Shown: piece after piece, positions 7,993 to 16,307 of the stretch
Position numbering within the stretch: position 1 is the first letter of the stretch
Layout: the number at the start of each line of letters is the position of its first letter
Program-made: the position numbers and the translations under genes
From: an uncultured Acidimicrobiaceae bacterium
Lineage (GTDB): Bacteria; Actinomycetota; Acidimicrobiia; Spongiisociales; UBA5794
DNA: 64,000 nucleotides
NCBI GenBank assembly: GCA_947258375.1
Contig: CAMYIJ010000001.1
Location: forward strand, 50,533 to 114,532
Direction: 5' to 3'
The notes under the pieces: model-generated
Told to the model about the DNA's origin: nothing
Seen by the model: only the letters and a program-made list of their open reading frames with translations
The model's database searches: none

Positions 7993-8676
7993 ATGGCGGC
8001 ATCGATCGATGACCTGGTGGCCCAAGTTCGAACGGCAGATCTGGTGGACGCAATTGGACGGTTGCATCGGCATCGCTGTCACTTGCTCGACCTGGTCAGC
8101 CCGACGCCGGGAAGACCGCTGTTCGGGAGGGCAGTGACGGTTTCCTACTTTCCGACGTGTGAGGCCGCTCTCGACCCGGACAGGTTCAATTTCGCCCGGC
8201 TCTTCTACCAGGCCGTCGGAGACGAGCCGGAGGGCAAGGTGCTCGTGCTGGCGAGCAACGGTCATCGCGATGTGTCGCTCGGGGGCGGCACCAAGCTGTC
8301 GCGAGCGCACAACCACGGAGTGGCCGGAATTCTGGCCGACGGACGCCTCCGCGATTTCGACGAGATTGCCGGCTACAACATGGCTGTGTACTGCACCGGT
8401 GAAGCGACGAGATGGGGCGGCGACGTCGTAACCCCGTTCCAGGCCGACGTGCCGGTCGTGGTGGGTGGTGTGGGTGTGATGCCGGGCAACTACATATACG
8501 CCGACTCGGCCGGGGCGGTGGTGATACCTCAGTCACAGATTCGTGAGGTCCTCGAAGGTGCGGTGGCGGTAGCGGCAGAGGACGCCGCGGCGATCGAGTC
8601 GATCAAGGTCGAGGATCCGGCCACAGCTTCGGCGATCACTGAGCACCCTCCGGGCAAGCGGTGGCCCGCCACCTGA
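7993..8676 (+). CDS. RraA family protein (HMG/CHA aldolase-like fold)
   Basis: The ATG at 7993 follows GAGGAG with good spacing; the ORF opens a few codons earlier without one. The 227-residue protein has the RraA/MenG-like fold: DLVDAIGRLHRH near the N-terminus, a GRAVTVSYF strand, a glycine-rich LGGGTKLSRAHNHG loop, and GILADGRLRDFDEI (the DGxxRD-type motif that binds divalent metal in class II aldolases of this fold). Members are pyruvate aldolases or RNase E inhibitors; actinobacteria lack classic RNase E regulation, so an aldolase-type role is more likely. Its last 5 codons overlap an ArsR remnant in another frame. Confidence 0.75.
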   Translation: MAASIDDLVAQVRTADLVDAIGRLHRHRCHLLDLVSPTPGRPLFGRAVTVSYFPTCEAALDPDRFNFARLFYQAVGDEPEGKVLVLASNGHRDVSLGGGTKLSRAHNHGVAGILADGRLRDFDEIAGYNMAVYCTGEATRWGGDVVTPFQADVPVVVGGVGVMPGNYIYADSAGAVVIPQSQIREVLEGAVAVAAEDAAAIESIKVEDPATASAITEHPPGKRWPAT

Positions 8677-8863
8677 AGACGCTCGAGGAAGCGGGCCTAT
8701 TGAGCTGTTCCCAGCAGGGGAGGGGGAGCACCGCTACTACGTCGACACCGCGCCTCTCGATAACGCCGGTCGGTGGCTCCCGGGCCGCGCCGCCAGTTGG
8801 GATGGTGCCCTGGAGCGGCTGAAACGTCACGTGGAATCCGATAGGGGCGACGGCAGCCTCTAG
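8661..8863 (+). pseudogene. Frameshifted ArsR-type regulator remnant
   Basis: One frame reads VARHLKTLEEAGLL, the recognition helix and wing entry of an ArsR winged helix. After a shift near 8700 another frame continues GEGEHRYYVDTAPLD, then WDGALERLKRHVE and a stop at 8863, matching the C-terminus of the ArsR subgroup ending in WxxALxRLKxHLE. The N-terminal third is absent and the frame is broken, so this is a decayed gene. The stop overlaps the stop of the convergent SDR gene. Confidence 0.65.
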
Positions 8864-9819
8864 AAATCGCCGCCTTCCCAGCCCGACAATTCGCTGAGCG
8901 CGTCCCACAGGGCCGTGCGGGCTTCGGGGCGCTCCCTGGTTCTTTTCGTCTTGTGCGTTGGCCGAGGCCGCCGATCGTGCCAGAAGAGGCCGGTTCGGCC
9001 GGCCGCCTCGCCGCTCGCGGCCAACCAAACGATGGTGTCGGCTCCCTCCGCAGGGGTGCGCAGGAAGGGCTTGGTGATCTTGTGGAACGTAGGCAGCGAC
9101 TTGACAACGCCCGGCGTGTCGGCCCATCCAGGATGCATCGCATTGACCGTGACGCCCGTGTCGCGGAGCTGTTCGGCCCACATCTCGGTGAGGATGACCT
9201 GGCCGCGTTTGGTCCGGGCGTATGCAGCGGATCCCTTGTATTCGCCGAGGTCGTTCTGGAGGTTGGAGACGGAGATTCGCTGGCCGTACATGCCTCCGGA
9301 CGTCACGTTGATGATGCGGGCGGGAGCCGATTTCACCAGGCGGGGAATGAGCAGGTTGGTGAGCAGGAAGTGCCCGAGCAGATTCGTCGCGAGGGTATCG
9401 TCGATTCCTTCTGGTGTGACGGTGCGTTCGGTGAACAGGGTACCGGCGTTGTTGATCAGAACATGGATGGCGCTCTCCTCGGCCAGAAGCCGGTCGGCCA
9501 GTCCCCGAATCTCGGACATGAGGCTGAGGTCGGCCAACTCGGAGCGCACGGTCGTGCTGCGGGCAGCAGCGGCGATCTCGGCCTGCACCGCGGCGGTCTT
9601 GTCCGGATTGCGCCCGACCAGAATGACGTCGGCTCCCAGGCCGGCAAGGCCGGTTGCCGCGGCCTTGCCGAGCCCGCTGGTGGCTCCGGTCACGACCACG
9701 GTCTGCCCGTCCAGAGATTCGGTGATCGGTTCCCACGACCTTCGCCGAACCCGGTATCCAATGTTGGAGAAACCGGGAGCGATCGCGGTGTCCATGGCTT
9801 TGTCGATCAATGAGGTCAC
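8860..9819 (-). CDS. Short-chain dehydrogenase/reductase (retinol-dehydrogenase-like)
   Basis: A 319-residue SDR. It has TGATSGLG (NAD(P)-binding glycine motif) near residue 45, NNAG near 125, and the catalytic YARTK near 200. The N-terminal extension and C-terminal tail resemble the protochlorophyllide-reductase/retinol-dehydrogenase-like branch. It starts at GTG 9819, overlapping the photolyase stop by 4 bp, and is the last gene of the sigma-factor operon. Substrate unknown; co-transcription with a photolyase suggests a role in the photo-oxidative response. Confidence 0.82.
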   Translation of the reverse strand: MTSLIDKAMDTAIAPGFSNIGYRVRRRSWEPITESLDGQTVVVTGATSGLGKAAATGLAGLGADVILVGRNPDKTAAVQAEIAAAARSTTVRSELADLSLMSEIRGLADRLLAEESAIHVLINNAGTLFTERTVTPEGIDDTLATNLLGHFLLTNLLIPRLVKSAPARIINVTSGGMYGQRISVSNLQNDLGEYKGSAAYARTKRGQVILTEMWAEQLRDTGVTVNAMHPGWADTPGVVKSLPTFHKITKPFLRTPAEGADTIVWLAASGEAAGRTGLFWHDRRPRPTHKTKRTRERPEARTALWDALSELSGWEGGDF

Positions 9820-11174
9820 TGGTTCTTCTCTCCTCGAGCTTTTTGGTAGGCATCAAGTGTTCGGAGCCGGGCACTCGCGTGGTCGACAATTGGCGCCGGA
9901 TAGTTGTCGTTGAGAACAACTCCGGCGGCGGCGAGATCCAGCGGGCCGGCGAGCCAGGGCGCGTGGATGTTCTCGCCATGCAGTTGCGCCAGCTCCGGCA
10001 CCCAGCGACGGATGTAGGCACCGTCCGGATCGAACTTGCGGCTTTGAGTGATCGGGTTGAAGACCCGGAAATACGGGGCGGCGTCGGCCCCGGTTCCGGC
10101 TACCCATTGCCAGTTACCCACGTTCTGCGGGACGTCTCCGTCGAGGAGCAGGCGGCGGAAGTGGCGCTCTCCGAGCCGCCAGTCGATGAGCAGGTCTTTG
10201 ACCAGGAATGAGGCGGCGATCATGCGGACCCGGTTGTGCATCCAGCCTTCTCCGGCGAGCTGCCGCATACCGGCATCGACTATGGGGTATCCGGTGCGAC
10301 CTGCCTGCCACGCTTCCAGTCCTTCGGAATCGTCATGCCAGGCCACATTGTCGTATTCGGGGCGCATGGCCCGGTCGACGGTGTGGGGAAAGGCGGCGAG
10401 GATGTGGGCGTAGAAGTCCCTCCAGGCAAGTTGGCGCACGAAAGGCGCCGCTTCCGTACCCGTGAGAGACGCAGCCACGGTGCGCGGGGAGATCGTTCCG
10501 TACTTGAGGTCAATGGACAGCCGGGAGGTGGCATCCCAATCCGGTCGATCTCGGTGCTCGGGATAGTCGGCTACCCGCTCCGTGAATGCGGCCAGACGCT
10601 CGCGGGCGGCCGCTTCTCCGGTTTTACGCGTTGCCGGCTGAGCCGGATCGGGAATCCCGGTCCCGATATCGCGATCGATGTCGGCTTCTCCGGGCTCCGG
10701 CCAGTCGTCCCACGGGACCTCGAGCCAGGTGCGGTAGAAGGGCGTAAAGACCTTGTAAGGAGTGTCGGTGGCGGTCAGGATCCGTCCCGGTGCGTGCACC
10801 AGCGAGCCGTACCAGCTGTTGGATGGGCAGTGCAGCGATTCGGCGACCGCCGTGTCTCGTCGGGTTGAGTACGGGCTGACATCACTGTTCCAGTAGGCCG
10901 TAATCGAGCCGGACTCCCGCGCCTCGGCAGGGACGACCTCGACGGGATCGCCGGTTCGCACCCGCAACCGCCCCCCGGCGCGGGCGAGGCTTTCGTCGAG
11001 CGCGTGGAGCTCGTGGAGAAGGTGGTTGCTCCGAGGCGCCCCCTGCTGGAAGAGACGGGGATCGAGCACAAATAGGGCGACAACTCGAGCTTGGCGAGAA
11101 GTGGCTGCGCTCCAGGCCGGGTTGTCGGCCAGGCGCAGGTCGCGGCGAAACCACACTAGGCCGGTGCTGCTCAT
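9816..11174 (-). CDS. phr: Deoxyribodipyrimidine photolyase
   Basis: Light-driven repair of pyrimidine dimers using FAD. The 452-residue protein starts at the ATG reading [20 protein letters not shown]. It shows the N-terminal antenna domain followed by the FAD domain: [15 protein letters not shown], then [52 protein letters not shown] and [21 protein letters not shown], the hallmark of CPD photolyases. The ATG overlaps the acyltransferase stop by 4 bp, so it is translationally coupled within the sigma operon. Confidence 0.93.
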   Translation of the reverse strand: MSSTGLVWFRRDLRLADNPAWSAATSRQARVVALFVLDPRLFQQGAPRSNHLLHELHALDESLARAGGRLRVRTGDPVEVVPAEARESGSITAYWNSDVSPYSTRRDTAVAESLHCPSNSWYGSLVHAPGRILTATDTPYKVFTPFYRTWLEVPWDDWPEPGEADIDRDIGTGIPDPAQPATRKTGEAAARERLAAFTERVADYPEHRDRPDWDATSRLSIDLKYGTISPRTVAASLTGTEAAPFVRQLAWRDFYAHILAAFPHTVDRAMRPEYDNVAWHDDSEGLEAWQAGRTGYPIVDAGMRQLAGEGWMHNRVRMIAASFLVKDLLIDWRLGERHFRRLLLDGDVPQNVGNWQWVAGTGADAAPYFRVFNPITQSRKFDPDGAYIRRWVPELAQLHGENIHAPWLAGPLDLAAAGVVLNDNYPAPIVDHASARLRTLDAYQKARGEKNQ

Positions 11175-12196
11175 GACTCTCCGATCCAGGCGTCGACCTC
11201 GGTCCAGCGGTCGTAGAGCCATTCCGCCCGAGCCGTCGGATCGGGGGGGATCCCTCGGTGGGAGAAGCGCTGGAAACGTACGCGGATAGTGCTACCGACC
11301 AGGCCGCCTCCGAGGATCTGGCGGATGTGGCTGAAGCCGTCGAGCCCGACATGGGCGGCGATCACGACGTCGGCCGCCGGCTCGGCGGCGAGGAGGGCGA
11401 GCGGGCCGCCGAGGCGTGGCGGCAGCACCGCGTGCATCTGCGTGGCTCGCTCGTGCAAGGCGGGGTTGGTGGATTGAAGGCGTTCGAGCGCCCGGGCGCG
11501 ACGCGCTTCGGTGAAGCGAGTGCCTTCCGGGTAGATCAGAACACCCTCGTCGGCCCCCAGCCCGGAACCCAGCCGACCGATTTCCGCCACTTCGCCTTCG
11601 GAATCCTTGGAACGGCGATCGACGAAGTAATTGGGCAAGCGGGTGCCGGCGATGTCAAGGGCGGGATCCGACAGCAGCTCTCGTTTGAGCACGTAGCGCA
11701 GCTTGATCCCATGCGGCGCGGTCATGAACACATTGGGTAAGAGGTTGTCGACGATGCTGGTGTGACGCATGAAGACGATGATGGGGCCGGGCGTGAGCAG
11801 CTCTGAACCTTCGACCTCGACCCGCAGTCGGAAGAGCTCGCGGATGGTGGCAAAGATCAAACCCGCCCACCAGCGTTGAATCGTGTAGGTGCCTCCAATG
11901 AGGAGGCCCTCAATGCGGCCCCCGGCAGTCCCCACCCACAGCCCACCGAGCGCAACGATTCCGAGGACCTCGGCACCGAGGTATATCCAACCGATCAGGA
12001 TGAGACGCACGGCCACGAAACGGCGCCGCCCCAGAGCGAAAACGGCGAGGTCATAGAGAGCCCCACCCAGCAGCAAAACGGGGAGCGCCAGCGTGGCAGC
12101 GAGGAAGGCCGCGCCGACAATCGAAACCGATCGCAGCCGGCGGGTAACAGTTTCTCGTCGCTTCACAGGCCGTGTGATACCACGACTCGGCGTCAA
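11171..12196 (-). CDS. PlsC-type 1-acylglycerol-3-phosphate acyltransferase homologue
   Basis: A 341-residue membrane-associated acyltransferase. Two or three hydrophobic segments occupy residues of about 25-110. The PlsC domain follows with catalytic HTSIVD (HX4D) near residue 143 and YPEGTRF (substrate-binding EGTR motif) near 223. It probably acylates a lysophospholipid or related acceptor at the inner membrane face. The ATG overlaps the anti-sigma stop by 4 bp. Its place beside a photolyase suggests membrane lipid adjustment under light stress, which is inference. Confidence 0.8.
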   Translation of the reverse strand: MTPSRGITRPVKRRETVTRRLRSVSIVGAAFLAATLALPVLLLGGALYDLAVFALGRRRFVAVRLILIGWIYLGAEVLGIVALGGLWVGTAGGRIEGLLIGGTYTIQRWWAGLIFATIRELFRLRVEVEGSELLTPGPIIVFMRHTSIVDNLLPNVFMTAPHGIKLRYVLKRELLSDPALDIAGTRLPNYFVDRRSKDSEGEVAEIGRLGSGLGADEGVLIYPEGTRFTEARRARALERLQSTNPALHERATQMHAVLPPRLGGPLALLAAEPAADVVIAAHVGLDGFSHIRQILGGGLVGSTIRVRFQRFSHRGIPPDPTARAEWLYDRWTEVDAWIGES

Positions 12197-12999
12197 ACTT
12201 CCAGCCAGGCGACGACCGCATCGTTCTCAGACGCCTCGACCCCGCCGGCGACTTCCTCAGTTATGGCGAACCCGGCAAACCCTTGCGGGTCGATCCGGAA
12301 GGGCACCACGCCGGGATCCGAGCCCAGAATTCCAGCTGAGATGATCTTGCCGTCGATGATGGCCCACAGCTGGTACGTGCGGTCCGGAGGCAGCGGCTGA
12401 AGGGTGTGCTCGGCGAGGAATCCGGTCCCGTCGGGCATGAGGACGATGATTGCGTTGGACCCGCTCACCTGAGAGCCGAGCGTGAGTCGTTGCGTGTCGA
12501 CACCGGTCATCGCCTGCGTCACGGCAGCGTTGAGTGGAGGGCGCTCGAGCTCTTCGGTGAGTTCGGTGACATTGGCCCGCGCTAGTGCGAGTTGCTCGTT
12601 GGCGGCGCCGAGGCGGGCGGTTTGCACGATGGTGGTCCCGACGACGAGAGCCAGGACGGCGGCTGCCGCGATGGGTTGGAGCCACCGGCGTCGCCGCGGG
12701 ACGACGTCGGCGTGCGGCTTCTCGAGGGCAATTGGCGGCGGTTCAGAGGTATTGGTGGGGCCTGAGGCTGTTTCGGTCGGCATCTGGCGGACGATCGTTT
12801 CCCACAAGTCGGTGGGGGCGAACGTTTCGGTGGTGGATAGAAGCGCAGCTACCTCACGGTGCTGTTCGAGCTCCTCGCGACAGTCATCACAGTGCCGGAG
12901 GTGGCTTTCAACTGCGATCTCCTCCGCGGCATCAACGGCATTGAGTGCATAGGCGCCCAGGAGATCCTGGACTTCGTAATGGTCCACTTCGACTCGCAT
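12193..12999 (-). CDS. Anti-sigma factor, RskA-like, with zinc-finger domain
   Basis: A 268-residue protein starting at ATG 12999 (MRVEVDHYEVQDLLGAYALN), 7 bp after the sigma stop. The N-terminal anti-sigma domain carries HLRHCDDCREEL, the HxxxCxxC zinc motif. A single transmembrane helix (LQPIAAAAVLALVVGTTIV) lies near residue 115. The extracytoplasmic C-terminal RskA domain includes DRTYQLWAIIDGKIISAGIL. It should hold the upstream ECF sigma factor at the membrane until released. Confidence 0.88.
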   Translation of the reverse strand: MRVEVDHYEVQDLLGAYALNAVDAAEEIAVESHLRHCDDCREELEQHREVAALLSTTETFAPTDLWETIVRQMPTETASGPTNTSEPPPIALEKPHADVVPRRRRWLQPIAAAAVLALVVGTTIVQTARLGAANEQLALARANVTELTEELERPPLNAAVTQAMTGVDTQRLTLGSQVSGSNAIIVLMPDGTGFLAEHTLQPLPPDRTYQLWAIIDGKIISAGILGSDPGVVPFRIDPQGFAGFAITEEVAGGVEASENDAVVAWLEV

Positions 13000-13006
13000 T
13001 GTTCTC

Positions 13007-13579
13007 TCAGCTGACGGGAGCCAATCCTGAATTAGCCAGCAGTCCGTTGAGGCGCTGGAGACCCGAGCGGATTCGGCTCTTGATCGTTCCTTCCGGCGTA
13101 TCGAGCAACTTCGCAACCTCGCGGTATGTGTAGCCGCCGAAGTAGGCGAGTTCGATAGCTTTGCGGACGTCTGTGTCCAACTCGCTCAGGGCCTGGCGCA
13201 CGTGGTCGGCCAGGGCCATTTCCCAAACTTCCTCTTCGAGGCTCAATCCCGCTTCGACTGCGAGGTGTGCTTCGCGTTCCTCTCTCATACGGCGCGACGA
13301 CTCGGAGCGGATGAGGTCAACGCTGCGCCCGTGGGTGTGCGCCAGCAGGTAGGACCGGAGTGACCCCCGGGAACCATCGAACTTCTCGGGATTGTTCCAC
13401 AGCCGGAGCATTACCTCCTGGACGATCTCCTCCGCCAGGTTGGGATCGCGGAGTAGACGCTTGGCAAGACCGAGGACCGGCCCGCCGTGCCGCCTGTACA
13501 CCTCGGCGAGGGCCCCTTCGTGTCCTGCAGCCAGTTCTTGCACCAGTTCTATGTCTGCCTGGCGGCTCATTGTCTCCAT
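13007..13579 (-). CDS. ECF-type RNA polymerase sigma factor (SigK-like)
   Basis: A 190-residue sigma70-family factor. Region 2 spans residues of about 25-90 (LAKRLLRDPNLAEEIVQEVM, then FDGSRGSLRSYLLAHTHGRS). Region 4 spans about 130-180 (LAYFGGYTYREVAKLLDTPE then GTIKSRIRSGLQRL). The gene heads a five-gene operon with its anti-sigma factor, an acyltransferase, photolyase and an SDR. ATG 13579 follows a GAGGGAG-type SD; a second ATG lies 9 bases on. Two palindromes related to one before the CarH-like gene sit 22-65 bp upstream, so light/B12-controlled expression is likely, by analogy with Streptomyces LitR/LitS. Confidence 0.88.
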   Translation of the reverse strand: METMSRQADIELVQELAAGHEGALAEVYRRHGGPVLGLAKRLLRDPNLAEEIVQEVMLRLWNNPEKFDGSRGSLRSYLLAHTHGRSVDLIRSESSRRMREEREAHLAVEAGLSLEEEVWEMALADHVRQALSELDTDVRKAIELAYFGGYTYREVAKLLDTPEGTIKSRIRSGLQRLNGLLANSGLAPVS

Positions 13580-13600
13580 GTTGTCTCTCCCTCTCGGTGC

Positions 13601-13612
13601 TTTAGCACTAAT
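13601..13612. promoter_or_regulatory. Operator-like palindrome, copy 1 (sigma operon)
   Basis: TTTAGCACTAAT, centred 28 bp upstream of the sigma-factor start. It is 11 of 12 identical to copy 2, placed 32 bp away (about three helical turns), so two dimers could bind the same face of the DNA. It is a candidate site for the CarH-like regulator. Confidence 0.55.
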
Positions 13613-13630
13613 TAGCTGTCAACGAACATA

Positions 13631-13659
13631 GTTTTAGCACTAAATCGACGAGAGGTCAA
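13631..13659 (-). promoter_or_regulatory. Candidate promoter of the sigma operon
   Basis: Read on the minus strand: TTGACC (13659-13654), a 17-base spacer, and TAAAAC (13636-13631), a plausible housekeeping promoter with transcription starting near 13624. The second palindrome covers the spacer and most of the -10 box, which fits repression in the dark. Confidence 0.5.
13633..13644. promoter_or_regulatory. Operator-like palindrome, copy 2 (sigma operon)
   Basis: TTTAGCACTAAA, with arms TTTAG/CTAAA around CA. It overlaps the candidate -10 region. The same pattern appears before the CarH-like gene at 14611. Confidence 0.6.
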
Positions 13660-13767
13660 GTGGAAATGTCGAGAACCCGACTCGATCGGGGATCACGGCA
13701 ACCGTGGCCGGTTGGTTCCAAACCAGGTCTGCCGAATCGGGAGCACCGCCCGGCGGCGGATCGGCGG

Positions 13768-14595
13768 CTAGGTCAGAACGTCGAGAACGAGGTCGACGGC
13801 GCCCGGGCCGTCCTGGGCCCAGCCGTCGGCGCCGAGGCCGGCGGCATGGTCGCCGTCGGTGATGGAGAACCCCCCGACGAATACCTTCACCTCGGGAGCC
13901 GTCTCACGAACGGCTTTGATCGAGCGCCGGACCGCCCGGTCGGCGCCCAGGCGGGTAGAGCTGATGCAGACTGCAATGGGGTTATCGAGCCCGGCGACGA
14001 TTTGAGCCAGAGAATCGTCGGGAACGTCGGCCCCCAGATCGATGACCTGGAAGCCGGCGCCCCGCAGCAGGTCGGATACCATCAGAGAGGGGATGGCATG
14101 GCGTTCTCCCGGCGGGGTGGTCACCACGACGACGCCTTTGGTGCGGCCCCGGCGGGCAAAGCGGGGCCCCATCCGTCCGATGAGTCGCTGGGCGACCGCG
14201 GTTGCCAGGTGCTCCTGCGCCACAGAGATCGTGCCGTCGTGCCAATTGGCGCCGAGCGAAGTCAGGGCCGGTCCGATCACGCCGGTGTATATCTCGGCGG
14301 GTGTCGCTCCGGAGGCGAGTGCGCCTTCAACAACCCCCCAGGCGCCAGCTTCGTCACCCTCCACGAGGCGTGCTTCCAGCCTGGCGGACCAGTCGGCTGA
14401 GTGGCGCGGTCGCACCTTCTGCTCGCCGCCACTCTGGAGCGCATCTACGTCGGCTTTCTCAACCTCCCACGTGCCACCGACTTTGCGCGCCGGCAGCCGC
14501 CCCAGGCGAACGTAGCGATAAACCGTCATGTAGTGGGTGCCGAGCTGGTCGGCCGCCTCCTGGAGAGTCAATGTCGATGTCACGAGCCGGAGCAT
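13768..14595 (-). CDS. CarH/LitR-like B12-dependent photoreceptor regulator
   Basis: A 275-residue protein (ATG 14595; GTG 14583 is possible). Residues 1-55 form an excisionase-type helix-turn-helix (LQEAADQLGTHYMTVYRYVR then LGRLPARKVGG). The central helical cap domain holds W-x9-E-H (W at HDGTISVAQEHL), the signature of CarH-type light-sensing adenosylcobalamin domains. The C-terminal B12-binding Rossmann domain has PPGERHAIPSLM, where the His is the expected lower cobalt ligand (ExHxxP rather than ExHxxG), and VIDLGADVP. Expected role: dark tetramer that represses, released by light. Palindromes before this gene and before the sigma operon are its likely targets. Confidence 0.83.
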   Translation of the reverse strand: MLRLVTSTLTLQEAADQLGTHYMTVYRYVRLGRLPARKVGGTWEVEKADVDALQSGGEQKVRPRHSADWSARLEARLVEGDEAGAWGVVEGALASGATPAEIYTGVIGPALTSLGANWHDGTISVAQEHLATAVAQRLIGRMGPRFARRGRTKGVVVVTTPPGERHAIPSLMVSDLLRGAGFQVIDLGADVPDDSLAQIVAGLDNPIAVCISSTRLGADRAVRRSIKAVRETAPEVKVFVGGFSITDGDHAAGLGADGWAQDGPGAVDLVLDVLT

Positions 14596-14610
14596 AGTCC
14601 GAGTCTCGCA

Positions 14611-14622
14611 TTTACCACTAAA
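14611..14622. promoter_or_regulatory. Operator-like palindrome, copy 3 (photoreceptor gene)
   Basis: TTTACCACTAAA, 16 bp upstream of the CarH-like start and 73 bp upstream of the divergent DUF4397 gene. It has the same TTTA...TAAA frame as the two copies before the sigma operon. It suggests autoregulation and possibly control of the divergent gene. Confidence 0.55.
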
Positions 14623-14694
14623 ATTTACATCCAGGCCGCGGGCTGCGCCGTACAGCGGGAGAAGTCTCAACAAGAACCCGAAAGGAACGAGACC

Positions 14695-15492
14695 ATGCGC
14701 AAAGCAATAATGACTCTCGTCGCTCTGATGATCATGGCCGTGCCGGCAACGGCCCTGGCCCAGTCGAGCGACGGAACCGTAACCGTGGTGCACGGCGTGC
14801 CCGATCTCACCGTGGACGTTTACGTGAACGACGACCTCACTCTCGAGGATTTCGAGTACGGCACAGTTACCGACCCGCTGACCCTCCCGGCAGCCGACTA
14901 TGACATCGACATCCGGGCCGCCAACGCCGATCCGGCCTCCGATCCGGTTCTCACCCAGATGGTGACGCTGCCCGCCGGAGCCAACGCAACGATCGAGGCC
15001 AACCTCGACGGTGACGGCGCCCCGAAGATCAGCGTTTGGGTCAACGACATCTCCAGCATCGACGCCGGCAACGGCCGGGTGACCGTCCGCCACACTGCGG
15101 CCGCTCCCAACGTTGACATTCTCGCCAATGACGGGGCCCTGTTCTCCGACGTGGCCAATGGTGGCGAGGGCGCTGCCGATGTCCCGGCCGGTGACTACAA
15201 CGTCAAAGTGACGGCTGCCGGAGATGCCGCCGCCGTCGTTGAGGAAGTCCCCGCATTGACGATCCCCGAAGGCACCAACGTCATCGTTTATGCCATTGGT
15301 GACCTCGAGGGCGGTAGCTTCCAGCTCGCGGTGCAGAGCATCGCCGGGCTGCACACGCCCCCCGCCGGAGTTCCCTCGGGCACCGGTGGCGATCTGGGGA
15401 CCGGCATTCCGCTGTGGCTCTTCGCCTCCCTCGCCGCAGCCGGCATGACGATCCTCGCCGGTGGCGTCACGGTCTCCCGCCAGCGCGGCTGA
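14695..15492 (+). CDS. DUF4397 domain surface protein, probable sortase substrate
   Basis: A 265-residue secreted protein starting at ATG 14695 after AAAGGAACG. A signal peptide (residues 1-24, ending ATALAQ) precedes two DUF4397 beta-domains: VTVVHGVPDLTVDVYVNDDL near 30, and VTVRHTAAAPNVDILAND near 125. A Gly/Pro-rich linker (TPPAGVPSGTGGDLGTG), a hydrophobic helix and a short RQRG tail follow. That C-terminal layout is cell-wall-sorting-like, though no canonical LPxTG is present. The class F sortase gene directly downstream supports anchoring to the cell surface. Confidence 0.8.
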   Translation: MRKAIMTLVALMIMAVPATALAQSSDGTVTVVHGVPDLTVDVYVNDDLTLEDFEYGTVTDPLTLPAADYDIDIRAANADPASDPVLTQMVTLPAGANATIEANLDGDGAPKISVWVNDISSIDAGNGRVTVRHTAAAPNVDILANDGALFSDVANGGEGAADVPAGDYNVKVTAAGDAAAVVEEVPALTIPEGTNVIVYAIGDLEGGSFQLAVQSIAGLHTPPAGVPSGTGGDLGTGIPLWLFASLAAAGMTILAGGVTVSRQRG

Positions 15493-15511
15493 TCACCGAC
15501 CACCATCGTGA

Positions 15512-15546
15512 AGTGGGAGAGGGCAGACGGGCAGCCCTCTCCCACT
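15512..15546 (+). terminator. 13-bp perfect hairpin between DUF4397 gene and sortase
   Basis: AGTGGGAGAGGGC pairs with GCCCTCTCCCACT around a 9-base loop. Lying just 26 bp before the sortase gene, it may partly terminate, so that the substrate is made in excess over the sortase. Confidence 0.65.
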
Positions 15547-15572
15547 CAATTCTCTGAGAGGAATCAAAGAGC

Positions 15573-16307
15573 ATGAAGCGCGGTTTGTTGCTGATGGCAT
15601 CGGGTGTCCTGATCCTTGCCGTCTCTGTCGGTTTGTGGCTGGTCACCCGTCCCCAGGTCGAAGCCGGCGATGCCGCCTCCGTCGAACAGGCCCTCACGAC
15701 GACGACCACCACCGTCGTCCCCGTGCCGGCCCCTGTGACTCCTCCGCAGCCAGACCCATCTCCGCCCCCTTCCGCACCATCGACAACGATTCCCCGATTC
15801 ACGATCGGCGAGCAGGCGCAAGGTCGCGACCGGGTTCCGGTGGCGCTGCGGATTCCCGCTCTCGACGTCGAAGCCGCCATCATCCCTGCCGGTGTCGAGC
15901 GCAACGGCGACATGGAGGTCCCCAGGAACGTCAACGATGTCGCCTGGTACAAGCATGGTTCGGCCCCGGGTGAACCGGGATCGGCGGTGCTGGCCGCCCA
16001 TGTCGATCTCGCCAGTCAAGGGCCCGGTGTCTTCTACAACCTCAGGACCCTGGAGCCCGGAGATGTGATCTACGTGACTTTCGAAGACGGCACCAGCGAC
16101 ACGTTCCGTGCCGAAGCCCGCACAATCTACGAAAAGGCCGAGCTGCCGGTTGACACAATCTTCAGTCGGCAAGGATCTCCGGTCCTCACCCTCATCACGT
16201 GTGGCGGTGGTTTCAACCGGAGCCTCCAGAGCTATGACAGCAACGTCGTTGTCTATGCCGTGCCGCTCGACGACAACCAGAACAATCAACCAGAAGGAAC
16301 AGCATGA
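15573..16307 (+). CDS. Class F sortase
   Basis: A membrane-anchored transpeptidase of 244 residues. An N-terminal signal anchor (residues 2-25) is followed by a Thr/Pro-rich linker and the sortase barrel from about 80. Catalytic residues are visible: His in VLAAHVDL near 145, Cys in LTLITCGGGF near 212, and Arg in FNRSLQSY near 218. Class F is the usual actinobacterial type. The preceding DUF4397 protein is the obvious substrate candidate. The stop overlaps the next start by 4 bp. Confidence 0.88.
   Translation: MKRGLLLMASGVLILAVSVGLWLVTRPQVEAGDAASVEQALTTTTTTVVPVPAPVTPPQPDPSPPPSAPSTTIPRFTIGEQAQGRDRVPVALRIPALDVEAAIIPAGVERNGDMEVPRNVNDVAWYKHGSAPGEPGSAVLAAHVDLASQGPGVFYNLRTLEPGDVIYVTFEDGTSDTFRAEARTIYEKAELPVDTIFSRQGSPVLTLITCGGGFNRSLQSYDSNVVVYAVPLDDNQNNQPEGTA

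Noticed and set aside
13660..14400. 246-codon plus-strand ORF
   Set aside because: Antisense to the CarH-like gene, with low-complexity Gly/Arg/Pro composition typical of shadow frames.
14596..15354. Minus-strand frame extending the CarH-like ORF upstream by 253 codons
   Set aside because: It is antisense to the DUF4397 gene, which has a signal peptide and SD; homology of the regulator begins at its HTH near 14583-14595.
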